This document shows positions 19,710 through 29,635 of a stretch of 64,000 nt of DNA, piece by piece (within the stretch, counting starts at the first letter, position 1; the number at the start of each line of letters is the position of its first letter). The DNA is from Chloroflexota bacterium. GTDB taxonomy: Bacteria > Chloroflexota > Dehalococcoidia > Lucifugimonadales > UBA3495. The stretch spans positions 1 through 64,000 of the forward strand of contig JAPPGG010000007.1 of assembly GCA_028875055.1 (NCBI GenBank), in the 5' to 3' direction. Made by a program: the position numbers and the translations under genes. The notes under the pieces were generated by a model, which was not told where the DNA came from, ran no database searches, and saw only the letters and a program-made list of their open reading frames with translations.

Positions 19710-21155
19710 TTATTGCGGAGCCATTTCTTTATTGCTCCATCGCTGCGTCGCCCGGAGCCGGTAGGGATTGGGCGAAATGGACAATCCGAATGTTTCGTCT
19801 TCGGGCAGTGGGTTGCCTCCTGGAGTCTCAAAGCGAAGGCGGTGCAACATCCGCGTAACGTGCAGCCACACCGTCATCTCGGCGAAGCGGCGCCCGGGGC
19901 AGCGGCGGTGCCCAGTGCCAAAGGGGATGAAGGCGTTGCCGGTCAATGCCGGCGACGGAGAGCCGTCGGATTGGGGCAGGAAGCGCTCCGGGATGTACTC
20001 GTGGGGCGACTCCCAGAAGCGGGGGTCGTGGTGGACGGAATAGATGTTGCCCAGCACCTGTGCTCCCGCCGGAATCCGGTAGCCGCCGACCTCCGTCTCC
20101 TCCGAGGCCTTGTGCGGGACTGCCAGGGGACCGATAGTGCGATAGCGCATGGACTCGGCCAGGCAGGCGAAGGTGTAGGGCAGTCGTATCCGGTCGTCCA
20201 CCGTGGGCCGGGCGTCGGGACCAACGACCCGGTCCAGTTCTTCATGCACCCGGGCCTGTATTTCCGGGCGGTTGGCCAGCAGCAGCAGGGTCCAGTTGAC
20301 TGTCTGGGCTGAGGTGTCGGTGCCGGCGATCAACAGGTCCATGCACAGGTCCCTGGTCATGTCGGCGGTGATCTCCCCGGCCTCCTCTTTGGCCAGCATC
20401 ACCTCCACGAGGCAGGCCGGGGCAGACAGGTCCAGGCCGGGACGATTGCGGGAGCCCTCCACCAGCGCGGTGATGATGGCCGTGCCGATTTCCGACTGCG
20501 TCCTGGCCTCCTTGACCCCGCCGTTGGGCAGGAACCGTAGCCAGGGGATATAGTCGGCCAGGTTGGCAGCATTTGCATTGGCGAAAATCCAGTTGACGTG
20601 ATCCAGCAGTTCGTCCCGCAGTTCCAGGAAGTCTCCTCCGCTCTCCTCTTCCTGGCCGAAGATGCTGCGGAACATCAGAGTGGAGTTGCTGCGGGCAGTG
20701 AGTTCGATGGGTGACACCAGCGTCCCGGCGTCGCCCGCCCGTCCCATCTGCTCCACCAGGTCGTTGACCACCGTCTCGATGTAGCGTTCCCGTACGTTGT
20801 CCAGGTTGCGGGCGCTGAGCAGTTCCCGGTTGGCGAAGCGCTGCATCCGCCGCCAGTGCTCGCCGTAAGGCGCCATCACCAGGTCCTTTTGCTCGCTGAG
20901 AATATCCATGATTTCGCTGACCCAGCGGTCGGCCAGTTCCGTCTTTCCGAAGGCCTCCTGCAAAAGGTCCGGGTCGTTGATGATCACCGTAGGCACGCTG
21001 CCGAAGTGGAGCAGACAGATGTCCCCGTAGCGCCGGGCCAGCCGGTCGATGGCCAGGTGCGTGTCGTGACGTACGTCCAGCAGGGATCCGAACAGCGGAA
21101 GGCCGCGGGGACCAGGCGGCAAGCCCTTCGGTGATCTTGTGGTTGAATCGTTCAT
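19710..21155 (-). CDS. Cytochrome P450
   Basis: 481 aa; heme-binding 'FIPFGTGHRRCPGRRFAE', I-helix 'DLLIAGTDTSAQT', ExxR 'LAESMRY'. Confidence 0.95.
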   Translation of the reverse strand: MNDSTTRSPKGLPPGPRGLPLFGSLLDVRHDTHLAIDRLARRYGDICLLHFGSVPTVIINDPDLLQEAFGKTELADRWVSEIMDILSEQKDLVMAPYGEHWRRMQRFANRELLSARNLDNVRERYIETVVNDLVEQMGRAGDAGTLVSPIELTARSNSTLMFRSIFGQEEESGGDFLELRDELLDHVNWIFANANAANLADYIPWLRFLPNGGVKEARTQSEIGTAIITALVEGSRNRPGLDLSAPACLVEVMLAKEEAGEITADMTRDLCMDLLIAGTDTSAQTVNWTLLLLANRPEIQARVHEELDRVVGPDARPTVDDRIRLPYTFACLAESMRYRTIGPLAVPHKASEETEVGGYRIPAGAQVLGNIYSVHHDPRFWESPHEYIPERFLPQSDGSPSPALTGNAFIPFGTGHRRCPGRRFAEMTVWLHVTRMLHRLRFETPGGNPLPEDETFGLSISPNPYRLRATQRWSNKEMAPQ

Positions 21156-21938
21156 TTCGGCGGCTTCCGGTCCTGGCCCTCTGGTCTACGTTGCGGGTAT
21201 GACTGTAGCAGACCAGGAATGGAACGGAAAGAGCGACCGCCGGGTCCTGGAGACCGTACGGCCTTTCGCCGGGCAGGATGCCGAACCCTCCGCTGGCTAT
21301 AGGCCCGGATATAAGCTTAATGCCCCTGAGGCCTCGACGGTCCAGCATTGGAGTTTTTCTCCCCGAAGCTTGCGCAAGAGAATCGTAATCAGTGGTCAGA
21401 TGAAATTCCATAGGCCGCAATCGGCAAACTGAACACCCTTGCAAGGAGCGGCGGGCTGAGGCTGGTATCCTCAGGCAGGGCGGGATATCTGGAGTCTCCA
21501 AGGATTGCTCCCCAATCTGATTCGGCATATTTATCGGGCGGATTGCCCGGGGGTGGCAGGTGGGCCAAGCGGCCACTCGATCCCCCAATAAGCGAGCCGG
21601 AATTCCTATTAGTACTCAGTGGCGACTTTTCAGCTCTGGGCCTCCAGCGCGTCGGCCCATCGGCGCAACTGATCGGTGTATCTGATGTTGTACCGCACTT
21701 GCACGGAGCCGCTGTAGATTCTCGTCCAAGGCAGGCGATCGTGCTGCGCCATGCCTACAAGGGGTCTGGGCAGGTTGGAGTAGTCAAAGCAGGGGACCAT
21801 GTTTCGCAGGAAGGGCATGTGCGGCAAGCCCCTTCGTACCAGGTTCGGAGGGCAGGGAACGGCTGGTGGACGCGGTAATATACGCCGAGTTAAGCAGCAA
21901 TCCGACGCTGCGGCCGGCAATAGGGAATGCCGTCAAAA

Positions 21939-22620
21939 TTATGTGATCCCGGAAGCATGCGCGCGGACTTGGCAGATAACCAGGAAGGAGGCTTTGTTCT
22001 TGGCATATCGGGTAGCTGCTGCCTTACATCGTTTGAAGAAAAGGAATGCGTTGTCAAGCAAATGACGTAGTTTGTACAGGACCTGGTCGCAATGGATGGG
22101 TTCCTTGCGATGGCTTCTTGGCGGTATCGCCCGCTGAATTCCCCAAGCCTCGGCTTCAGCCGCGATGGAGTCGGTGTCGTAGCCTCGGTCGGCCAGCAGA
22201 TATTCGGCTAAGATTTCAGCAATCAATGCATGAGCTTGGGTGCAGTCCGCTACCGCTTCCTTGCCCAGCTCCTTACGCACTGGCATACCGAGAGAATCTA
22301 CCGCCCAGTGCAGTTTGCTGTTCAGACCCCTTTTGTACGCCCTATGGCCTGATAGCATCCCTGGGCTCCAGTCATATGGAGATGGACCTTGATGTAGCTG
22401 GCGTCTATCATCAGCCACTCAAAGTCGGGTTCGTCGAAGAGGGGTTTCACCAACCGCTCCCAAACGCCTTGATCGCGCCAGCGATAAAATCGACTATTGG
22501 TATTCTTCCAATCCTCATAGTCCGGCGGCAGATCCCGCCAAGGATCCTCAGTACGCAAGATCAAGACACCGCGTTGAGAAACAGGCGGTTGTCCCGGGCC
22601 GGCCGACCCCTCTTGGCATT
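21939..22620 (-). pseudogene. Frameshifted IS5-family transposase
   Basis: 'GRPARDNRLFLNAV' / 'LILRTEDPWRDLPPDYEDWKNTNSRFYRWRDQGVWE' / 'RGLNSKLHWAVDSLGMPV...LLADRGYDTDSIAAEA...LYKLRHLLDNAFLFFKRCKAAATRYAKNKASF' in three frames. Confidence 0.88.
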
Positions 22621-22856
22621 GTCCCCAGGCAAATTCAAGAACCCCGAATTCGAGCTGGCCTTTTACCTGTAGGAAGTATCCCGGCTTCAGTCCATGACAA
22701 GGCAGGCTTGGGACACAATCCCCAACTGCCTGGCCAATCCAGTGGGCCCAGCTAGGCCTTCGAGACTGTTTAATGCTCCACAGTTATCTGACACTCCTTC
22801 CCCTGCATCGAGAGCATTGAATTGCTATATTCATTGAATGTCAGATTGAATCTTAA

Positions 22857-23189
22857 CTATTGCGATGAATCAAAGACAGTCCCCGGGTCTTCAGCCATTA
22901 GCTTAGCAAGCAGTTGTCGCTTAACCTGGCGGGGCTTGGTCTTCCCCTCCTCCCAGGACTGCACCGTCTTTTCGTGAACTCCAACAGTCTCGGCAAGTCC
23001 CTTTCTTGTCAGCCCAGCCTGGATTCGCACCTGCTTGACCCATGAGCTTATTGGCGGTTCAGTGCTTGAGACCTCTTGGATTTTCACCAAGACCGGAATA
23101 ATAGGGTACTGCGGCTCAAGGCCTCCCCCGTCTCCACCAACGCCTCTTTTACCTTTCCCCTCGGACTCTTCCGCCTCAAGCTGTTTCAA
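22857..23189 (-). CDS. XRE-family HTH protein (small)
   Basis: 'VKQVRIQAGLTRKGLAETVGVHEKTVQSWEEGKTKPRQVKRQLLAKLM'. Confidence 0.6.
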   Translation of the reverse strand: MKQLEAEESEGKGKRGVGGDGGGLEPQYPIIPVLVKIQEVSSTEPPISSWVKQVRIQAGLTRKGLAETVGVHEKTVQSWEEGKTKPRQVKRQLLAKLMAEDPGTVFDSSQ

Positions 23190-23324
23190 ACTGCGGCTGC
23201 CTCTTTCCGGTCCCCTTCAGAGACGGCCCTGTTGACCAGTCCGCGTCCCTGGCGGCGCTTCTGCGTCGGAAGATGGCGGGACTGAGTCCTTCTAGCCCCT
23301 GAAACTTCAGGGCAGCCGGACCCT

Positions 23325-23825
23325 TCAACTGGGCGAACGGCGGAAACCCGGGGCGAGGCCGGCCGCTACCGAGTCCAGCAGCAGTTCCACGCACCTGGAT
23401 GCCCGGCGGTTGCGGGTGTCGGCCTTCCTGGCCTGGCCCACGTGGTTACAATAGGCTTTCTTGTGGGAATAGGACAGGTCATCGAAGATTTGCTGCGCTC
23501 CGGGTTGGGACTGCAGCGCTTCCGCCAATTCGGGCGGCACTGCCACGGTACGGACCCCCGATTCCCTTTCCAGGGTTACTTCGGCAACGTCTCCCGCGTC
23601 AACGCCGGCCCGGTCGCGAATCTCCTTTTTGACCACCAGGATGTGGACGCCTTCGCCCTGGGGCAGCAGGGAGTTTTCGTAGGGGACTCCGTTGATGGAG
23701 CCCTTAACCGGCACCTGCCCCTTCACTCCGAATTCTTCCGCCACGGTGAAGGGTATCCGTACAAAGGTCCATGCCCCCTGCTTGTCGGGTCTTTCCAGCG
23801 TGGCTTCAAACCTGTAAACGCTCAT
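23325..23825 (-). CDS. DUF1905 / YdeI-OmpD-associated-like protein
   Basis: From ATG at 23825: 'MSVYRFEATLERPDKQGAWTFVRIPFTVAEEFGVKGQVPVKGSINGVPYENSLLPQGEGVHILVVKKEIRDRAGVDAGDVAEVTLE'; the listed longer ORF start is spurious. Confidence 0.85.
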   Translation of the reverse strand: MSVYRFEATLERPDKQGAWTFVRIPFTVAEEFGVKGQVPVKGSINGVPYENSLLPQGEGVHILVVKKEIRDRAGVDAGDVAEVTLERESGVRTVAVPPELAEALQSQPGAQQIFDDLSYSHKKAYCNHVGQARKADTRNRRASRCVELLLDSVAAGLAPGFRRSPS

Positions 23826-23860
23826 AGATTTACGTTCCAACGCCCATTTGACCGCCGCCG

Positions 23861-24388
23861 CTACTGCTGCACGAAACGGCGGAACACCTCCTCCTCGGTC
23901 AAGGACTCCCGGCTGAACCACTGGTCCTCGATGGTTGCGTTGATTTGCGCCAGGTGGGAGGCGATGCCCTGGGTTACGGCAAGCACCTGTTCCGGGGTTT
24001 CCATAGAAGAAGCGTCGGTTTCCTGCAGGTCCAGAATAGCTGCGGCGATGGCCCGAATCAACTCCAGCGGCGCCACCTGGGTAGCGTTCATCCGGGCGTT
24101 GGCCAGGCAGTGAAGCGCCGAGGAGGTGGTATCGTGCAACAGAACATCGGTCGCCACTGTCTCTTCCCGTTCCACCTGCATGCCGACCATCTGGGCGACT
24201 GAGACCAGGGCGGTACGCAGACCCGCCGTGCCCGTGCCGTTGGCGGCGCTCTGTCGGGCCGCTGAACTGACGGCCCGGTTGATGGCCTCTGCCCGTTCCA
24301 GCCACCGCCCCAGCCAGATGAGACTATATACTCGCGAGTCGGTCAGCCATGTGGCATTCCCTGCCGCCAGTGACCTGGGGTCTGTCAT
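23861..24388 (-). CDS. Short alpha-E (DUF403-like) domain protein
   Basis: 'SRVYSLIWLGRWLERAEAINRAV' plus alpha-helical repeat; next to ATP-grasp and transglutaminase genes. Confidence 0.75.
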   Translation of the reverse strand: MTDPRSLAAGNATWLTDSRVYSLIWLGRWLERAEAINRAVSSAARQSAANGTGTAGLRTALVSVAQMVGMQVEREETVATDVLLHDTTSSALHCLANARMNATQVAPLELIRAIAAAILDLQETDASSMETPEQVLAVTQGIASHLAQINATIEDQWFSRESLTEEEVFRRFVQQ

Positions 24389-24409
24389 AAAAAAACCTGC
24401 CTCTGCCTG

Positions 24410-25312
24410 CTATTGTCCAGGATCAATCAATCTGAAGGCGTCATCAAAGGTAATGTTGTCGCGCCCAATGTGGACCTGGGCCACTGCCGAGTGGAGCCTG
24501 CCCGTTCCCCTGGAAACGAAGGAACCCTCTATTGGCGCCGCCTCCGAATAGTCCCGCCCAACGGAGAATTTCAGCAGTTCGCCGTGCCCGGCCACTGCCT
24601 CCCCCCTGGTCGGGTCCGAAGGTATCCAGCCCTGCTGCGGGTGCCAGAATTCCAGCCAGGCGTGAGTCTCGCCAACTTCGGCGGTCAACAGGCCGCAAAC
24701 ATAGCGGCAGGGAATTCCCAGGGCTTTGAGCAATCCCATGGCCAGGTGCGCCATGTCCTGGCAAACTCCCACGCCGGCGTCCAGAACCTCCTCCGCGGTG
24801 GTGCTGACGCTTGTGCTTTCCTTTACGTACTGGATATTCCGGTACACCCAGTCGGTAACCCTTTCCACCGTTTCCACCAAACCGGCCCCTCTTCCTGCGA
24901 TGCTGGTGGCGTGCTGTACCAGTAGTTCGGGGTGAACCAGGGACGTGGCGGTCAGGTATTGCTCCAGGGCCCAGTCGCCGGAAATTTCGCCGGGGTTAGC
25001 CTCCACGGGGTGAGCGAAGGGACTTTCAAAACGGACCACGCCAATGGAGAGGACGGTGAGTTCGTGGTGAGGTGTCGTTATCCGGGCGCGGTGGGTGACG
25101 TTTCCGTAAGGGTCGTGGAAGAGGACGCGACGGCTGACCGGTCGAGTAATGATTTCGGCGGAGACGGGGGTTTGATAGGAGTCTGCGGCCGCAGTCAACC
25201 GGATGAAGTTGTCGTTCTGGACGACCACGTCGCTGTAAACGTACCGGGCGGCGTACCCATAGGCTGCGACAATGGTCGTGTCGCTTAGCGAACCACCCAG
25301 GTCGGTTTGCAT
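24410..25312 (-). CDS. Transglutaminase-like cysteine peptidase family protein
   Basis: 'TTAEEVLDAGVGVCQDMAHLAMGLLKALGIPCRYVCGLL...ETHAWLEFWHPQQGWIPSDPTRG' (Cys-His-Asp core). Confidence 0.9.
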   Translation of the reverse strand: MQTDLGGSLSDTTIVAAYGYAARYVYSDVVVQNDNFIRLTAAADSYQTPVSAEIITRPVSRRVLFHDPYGNVTHRARITTPHHELTVLSIGVVRFESPFAHPVEANPGEISGDWALEQYLTATSLVHPELLVQHATSIAGRGAGLVETVERVTDWVYRNIQYVKESTSVSTTAEEVLDAGVGVCQDMAHLAMGLLKALGIPCRYVCGLLTAEVGETHAWLEFWHPQQGWIPSDPTRGEAVAGHGELLKFSVGRDYSEAAPIEGSFVSRGTGRLHSAVAQVHIGRDNITFDDAFRLIDPGQ

Positions 25313-26664
25313 AGGCCACCCGATGAGTTATTTGTTATGCGGCTGTTGGCCTGGGAAACCCGGGTCAGGCCACCAGGGAAGGCCGTGGTCTCGCCCCGGC
25401 CGTTCTGTACGGCGAATACCCGCAGGTCTATGTACCGGTCCTCGAATTCTCCCGTCCCATCATCGAATATCAGATGCCTCGAAAAGTCAAGGGTTTCCTG
25501 GGCGACAAACATTCGCGGCTGCTCAACGATTCTCCGCCCCAACTGAATGCGAGACTCTTCGTCCAGGTCTGGCATCACGTAAACTCCCAGCCCTCCGTAG
25601 CCCTGCCGCGTTTTGATCACCATCCTGTCCAGGTTTTGGATGACATAATGGCGACTCTCGGCGTACCGCAGGTCGTAGCTGACCGCCTGGTCCAGCACGG
25701 GTTCCTCGCCCAGATAGTGGCGTATCATCTCCGGCACCCACTGGAAGACCAGCTTGTCGTCGGCCGCGCTGGTGCCCATTCCGTTTACCAGCGCCACCTT
25801 GCCCTCCAGGTAGGCGTCGGTAAGCCCCGGGACGAAAATCTCCAGGTCTTCTACCCGGCGGTAAACCAGGTCCACCGCCACGCTGCCGCCAGGGCCCTTC
25901 AGCATCACCCGGCCTTCGGCGCCGATGTATAAGTCTGAACCCTCTACCAGGGGAATTCCCAGCAACTCTGCCAGGTAACGGTGCTCGAAGAAGGCGGCCC
26001 CCAGCTTGCTGTCCGTAAGCAGCACACATACCGGGTCTTCCCCGTCGCAAAGGGAATGAAACATATCGCGATACGTTTCCCTGATATCGAAGGGCACAAT
26101 GTCGTATGCCGAAACTAACTCCGGCATCAATTTCTCCAGCAGCTGGCAAGACTTGAGCTGGTAAGTGATTCCGGAAGGGATGCGCAGATTGTCCTCCAGC
26201 ACCACGTACCGGCCATCCTCCAGGCGCACCAGGTCGGAGCCGTAAATATGGACGAAAACATCCCTGGCGGGCCGAAAGTCCTGGTACTCCGGATAGAAGT
26301 ACTGGCAAGAGTAGATGACATCCTCCGGGACTACGGACTGCTGGCCGTTATACAGGTCCGTCAGGAACAGATTCAATGCCTTAAGGCGCTGCGAAACGCC
26401 GGCGCTGATCACCTCCCACTCCCGCCGGGGAACCACCCGGGGAATCCAGTCAATGGGGATGGAGCGATAAACCCTCGGGTCCAGGAGAAACGAGAAGGCA
26501 TCCAGCTGGGCCTCCCTCCTGCCCTGTCGCCACAGGTCGCCCAGCCGGTCCTTGCCAAGGCCTTCCAGCAACTGAAAGGCGGCCTGGTATTCGGGCCGGA
26601 TTCTCCCTTGGGAATCCAGGTACTCCCTGGGGTCGCCTGCGGGGTTTGCCAGCACGGGAATCAT
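25285..26664 (-). CDS. Circularly permuted ATP-grasp family protein
   Basis: 459 aa; 'YSCQYFYPEYQDFRPARDVFVHIYGSDLVRLEDGRYVVLEDNLRIPSGITYQL', 'MVIKTRQGYGGLGVYVMPD'. Confidence 0.93.
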   Translation of the reverse strand: MIPVLANPAGDPREYLDSQGRIRPEYQAAFQLLEGLGKDRLGDLWRQGRREAQLDAFSFLLDPRVYRSIPIDWIPRVVPRREWEVISAGVSQRLKALNLFLTDLYNGQQSVVPEDVIYSCQYFYPEYQDFRPARDVFVHIYGSDLVRLEDGRYVVLEDNLRIPSGITYQLKSCQLLEKLMPELVSAYDIVPFDIRETYRDMFHSLCDGEDPVCVLLTDSKLGAAFFEHRYLAELLGIPLVEGSDLYIGAEGRVMLKGPGGSVAVDLVYRRVEDLEIFVPGLTDAYLEGKVALVNGMGTSAADDKLVFQWVPEMIRHYLGEEPVLDQAVSYDLRYAESRHYVIQNLDRMVIKTRQGYGGLGVYVMPDLDEESRIQLGRRIVEQPRMFVAQETLDFSRHLIFDDGTGEFEDRYIDLRVFAVQNGRGETTAFPGGLTRVSQANSRITNNSSGGLCKPTWVVR

Positions 26665-27040
26665 ATGCAGTTATCTCAAAGTGATGAGTTATTCGACACT
26701 GGTAAACAGGATAGCGGAATGTCGTTAACGGAGCATTACCGGTCAACAGGATTCAACAGGATATTGTTTACGAATTCAACACATCCTGAGGGAAGCGACG
26801 GGTGACAGGGCCAGGTCACTGCCGGCTCCCGGGTTCCAATACTCATCACCCGTGCCGCCCCTAGTAATTCGGTGACACTGGAAAGGGTTGGGCTGTACGC
26901 ACTTGGAACGAGGGGTGGCGGAAAGGGCCCGCGGAACCGCTCCAGGTCTCTGTCGGGCCCATCCCCGCCGTTTGCAATGCCCGGGACCGCATTGTTATGG
27001 TCCTGCTGCACATTGCCCGGGGGTGTTCCTGGCGAAAGGC

Positions 27041-27388
27041 CTAGCCCCGGTATGCTGTCGCCTTGTCCAGCATCAGGCAGGGCTCTCCCCACTGGCTCGG
27101 GTCGTTCAGGTCCCATTCGGCATCATCATCCCCGGGTTTGAGCCGGATGCCTTCGCTGCCTCCGAAGACCAGCAGTATCACCCCGTCTCCCGAGTCTTCG
27201 GCCAGGGCGGCCATGGCCTGGCAGGGGCCGTCCTCCTCCCATCCCACCACCTGGCACCAGGCGTCCTGGCCGGAGAGGTCCGCGGTCACCACCCGGGTGA
27301 GGGGCTTGGGGTCTTCCAGCAGGTCAAAAACCCGGTCCAGGGCCAGGGGACTGTTTCCCCCGTCGTTTACTTCCACTTCGTAGAGCAT
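27041..27388 (-). CDS. Hypothetical protein (115 aa)
   Basis: Compact ORF starting 'MLYEVEVNDGGNSPLALDRVFDLLEDP'; plausible codon usage. Confidence 0.5.
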   Translation of the reverse strand: MLYEVEVNDGGNSPLALDRVFDLLEDPKPLTRVVTADLSGQDAWCQVVGWEEDGPCQAMAALAEDSGDGVILLVFGGSEGIRLKPGDDDAEWDLNDPSQWGEPCLMLDKATAYRG

Positions 27389-27572
27389 GGCTCGATTCCT
27401 GATTTCAGAGATTCACTGACCGAAACTTATTCCAGGTGAAGGGCGGGCGGTCCCGCCATGCGCGCCGGCGGGTTCAAGCCCCGGCCCGGCGCTCTTGATT
27501 TTCCGCCTTTCTTTCTCCCCTGACAATCCTCTATACTTACGCCAAATCCCCAAGCAGCCCAAGGAGGCGGTT

Positions 27573-28655
27573 ATGCGATTAGGTTACTTTACAATGCCTC
27601 TCCATCCGCCGGGATCCGACCTGGCCGCAACGCTGGAGTCCGACCTGGTCCAGATGGAGACCCTGGACCGCCTGGGCTACTGCGAAGCCTGGATCGGCGA
27701 GCACTTCACCACCGTCTGGGAGAACATTCCCGCCCCAGACCAGTTTATCGCCGCCGCCCTGCCCCGCACGAAGAACATAATCTTCGGTACGGGTGTTACC
27801 TGTATGCCCAACCACGATCCCTTCATGATCGCCCACCGGGTGGCCCAGTTGGACAACCTGGCCCGCGGGCGCTTTTACTGGGGCGTGGGCTCCGGCGGCT
27901 TCCCCGGCGACTTTGAAGTCTTCGGCATGGACGCATCCGAGGGGGCGCACCGGGGCATGTCCCGGGAGATGATCGAGCTGATCCTGGATATGTGGCAAAA
28001 CCCCCGGCCAGGTTCCTACCAGCACCCTTACTGGAAGTTCGCCATTCCGGAACCGGTACCCGAAATTGGGCTGCAGTTCCACGTCACTCCCTACCAGAAA
28101 CCCCATCCGCCGATTGGCGTGGCCGGTGTTTCACCCAAGTCCGACACCCTGCTGCTGGCCGGGGAGAAGGGCTGGCTGCCCCTCAGCATCAACCTGGTGC
28201 CGCCCGTAACCCTGAAGGGACACTGGGAGGCCGTGGAGGCAGGCGCCAAGGTGACCGGGCGCACTCCCGACCGTTCCGATTGGCGCATAGCCCGGGAAAT
28301 ATACGTCGCCGAGACCACTGAGCAGGCCCGTGACGAAGTGCTCAACGGGACAATCGGCCGGGATTTCCGCCAGTATTTCATCCCCCTGATGAGCTACATG
28401 GAGGCGTTGAGCCTGTTCAAGACCGATTCCGACATTCCCGACGAAGAAATAACCCCGGAGTACCTGGTGGACAACGTCTGGATTGTGGGCAGCCCGGATG
28501 ACGTGACGGAGAAGATCCGGCAGATGTACAAGGACGTGGGCGGCTTTGGCGTTCTGCTGGCCATGGGCCACGAGTGGGCCCCCGAGAAGGGCTGGGTAAA
28601 CTCGGTTACTTCCCTGGCCAACGACATAATGCCCCGCATGGCCGACCTCAATTAG
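27573..28655 (+). CDS. LLM-class flavin-dependent oxidoreductase
   Basis: RBS AAGGAGG at 27561; 'MRLGYFTMPLHPPG...RLGYCEAWIGEHFTTVWENIPAPDQFIAAALPRTKNIIFGTGVTCMPNHDPFMIAHRVAQLDNLARGRFYWGVGSG'. Confidence 0.93.
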   Translation: MRLGYFTMPLHPPGSDLAATLESDLVQMETLDRLGYCEAWIGEHFTTVWENIPAPDQFIAAALPRTKNIIFGTGVTCMPNHDPFMIAHRVAQLDNLARGRFYWGVGSGGFPGDFEVFGMDASEGAHRGMSREMIELILDMWQNPRPGSYQHPYWKFAIPEPVPEIGLQFHVTPYQKPHPPIGVAGVSPKSDTLLLAGEKGWLPLSINLVPPVTLKGHWEAVEAGAKVTGRTPDRSDWRIAREIYVAETTEQARDEVLNGTIGRDFRQYFIPLMSYMEALSLFKTDSDIPDEEITPEYLVDNVWIVGSPDDVTEKIRQMYKDVGGFGVLLAMGHEWAPEKGWVNSVTSLANDIMPRMADLN

Positions 28656-28802
28656 TGGACCGCCATTAATGCGCCTGGGAAGGTCAAGGGACGATTCAGC
28701 CCGTGGGACCGGTGCCATTATTGACTAGGTTAGCTGTCCAACTCCCGGGCCCCGGGAAATAGACGGCGCCACGGTAACGGAAGTATAGAGGAACGGCTGC
28801 CC

Positions 28803-29525
28803 ATGCTTGAAACCGAATCCCTTCGCCGTGCCTCCCTTTTCCTGGTGGCTGCTACCCTGGCCTGGAATGTGCTGGAGATCGTCATTTCCCTGTGGTCGGG
28901 GCTGCAAGCCGGCAGCGTGTCCCTGCTGGCATTCGGGTTGGACAGCATTATTGAACTCTTCGCTGGCGGCGTCCTGGTATGGCGGCTGCTGGCAACGGAG
29001 GATGGGGAGAGAGAGGAGGCAGCGGAGCGCAGAGCCCGTAAGCTGGTGGCGCTGAGTTTCTTCTTTCTCGCGGCATACATTGTCCTTCATTCGGGCGTCA
29101 GCCTGGCAGGTTGGCTACCCGAACCCCGGCCCAGCCTGGTGGGGTTAGCGCTGGTGGTGGCCAGCGCCCTGGTGATGAGCGGACTCTACGTGGCCAAGAT
29201 GCGCATCGCCGTCCGAATCCAGTCCCGCGCGCTGCGGGCGGAATCCCTGGAAAGCCTGTTCTGCGACCTGCAGGACGTGGCCATCCTGGTAGGGCTGGGA
29301 CTTAATGGCCTGTTAGCCTGGTGGTGGGCCGACCCGTTGGCGGCCCTGGTCATCGTTCCGCTTCTGATCAAAGAGGGGCTGGAGAACCTGTCCGGTGAGG
29401 AACACGGTCAAGAGGAAGATGAAGAGCATGGACACGAGGGGAGACCCCTGGCGCCTCGTATTTGCTTCTGCCTTGAGTGCTTCTTTGGCTTGCGCGGCTG
29501 TCGCTGCCTGACCTGTTCCGCCTGA
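28803..29525 (+). CDS. Cation-transporter/CDF-like membrane protein
   Basis: 'ATLAWNVLEIVISLWSGLQAGSVSLLAFGLDSIIELFAGGVLVWR', several TM helices, His-rich acidic C-terminus; overlong C-terminus possible. Confidence 0.7.
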   Translation: MLETESLRRASLFLVAATLAWNVLEIVISLWSGLQAGSVSLLAFGLDSIIELFAGGVLVWRLLATEDGEREEAAERRARKLVALSFFFLAAYIVLHSGVSLAGWLPEPRPSLVGLALVVASALVMSGLYVAKMRIAVRIQSRALRAESLESLFCDLQDVAILVGLGLNGLLAWWWADPLAALVIVPLLIKEGLENLSGEEHGQEEDEEHGHEGRPLAPRICFCLECFFGLRGCRCLTCSA

Positions 29526-29635
29526 TGCACGAGATTGATGGACAGTCTGCCAATTCGTGGCTCAGCCGCGTTCATCCCGAACCCGTCGAAGGATGTGTTC
29601 CTTCCAGGATAAATCACCCGTAGGAGGTAAGAGCT

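Noticed and set aside
20242-21588. 448-aa minus-strand ORF overlapping the P450 gene in another frame
   Set aside because: Arg/Gly/Pro-rich out-of-frame translation of the P450 gene.
21630-21920. 96-aa minus-strand ORF with 'QVRYNIRYTDQLRRWADALEAQ'
   Set aside because: No recognisable family, lies next to decayed IS5; insufficient evidence of coding.
23826-24305. N-terminal extension of ORF 23325-24305
   Set aside because: Translation before ATG 23825 is an out-of-frame reading of the alpha-E gene; only 23325-23825 is a real CDS.
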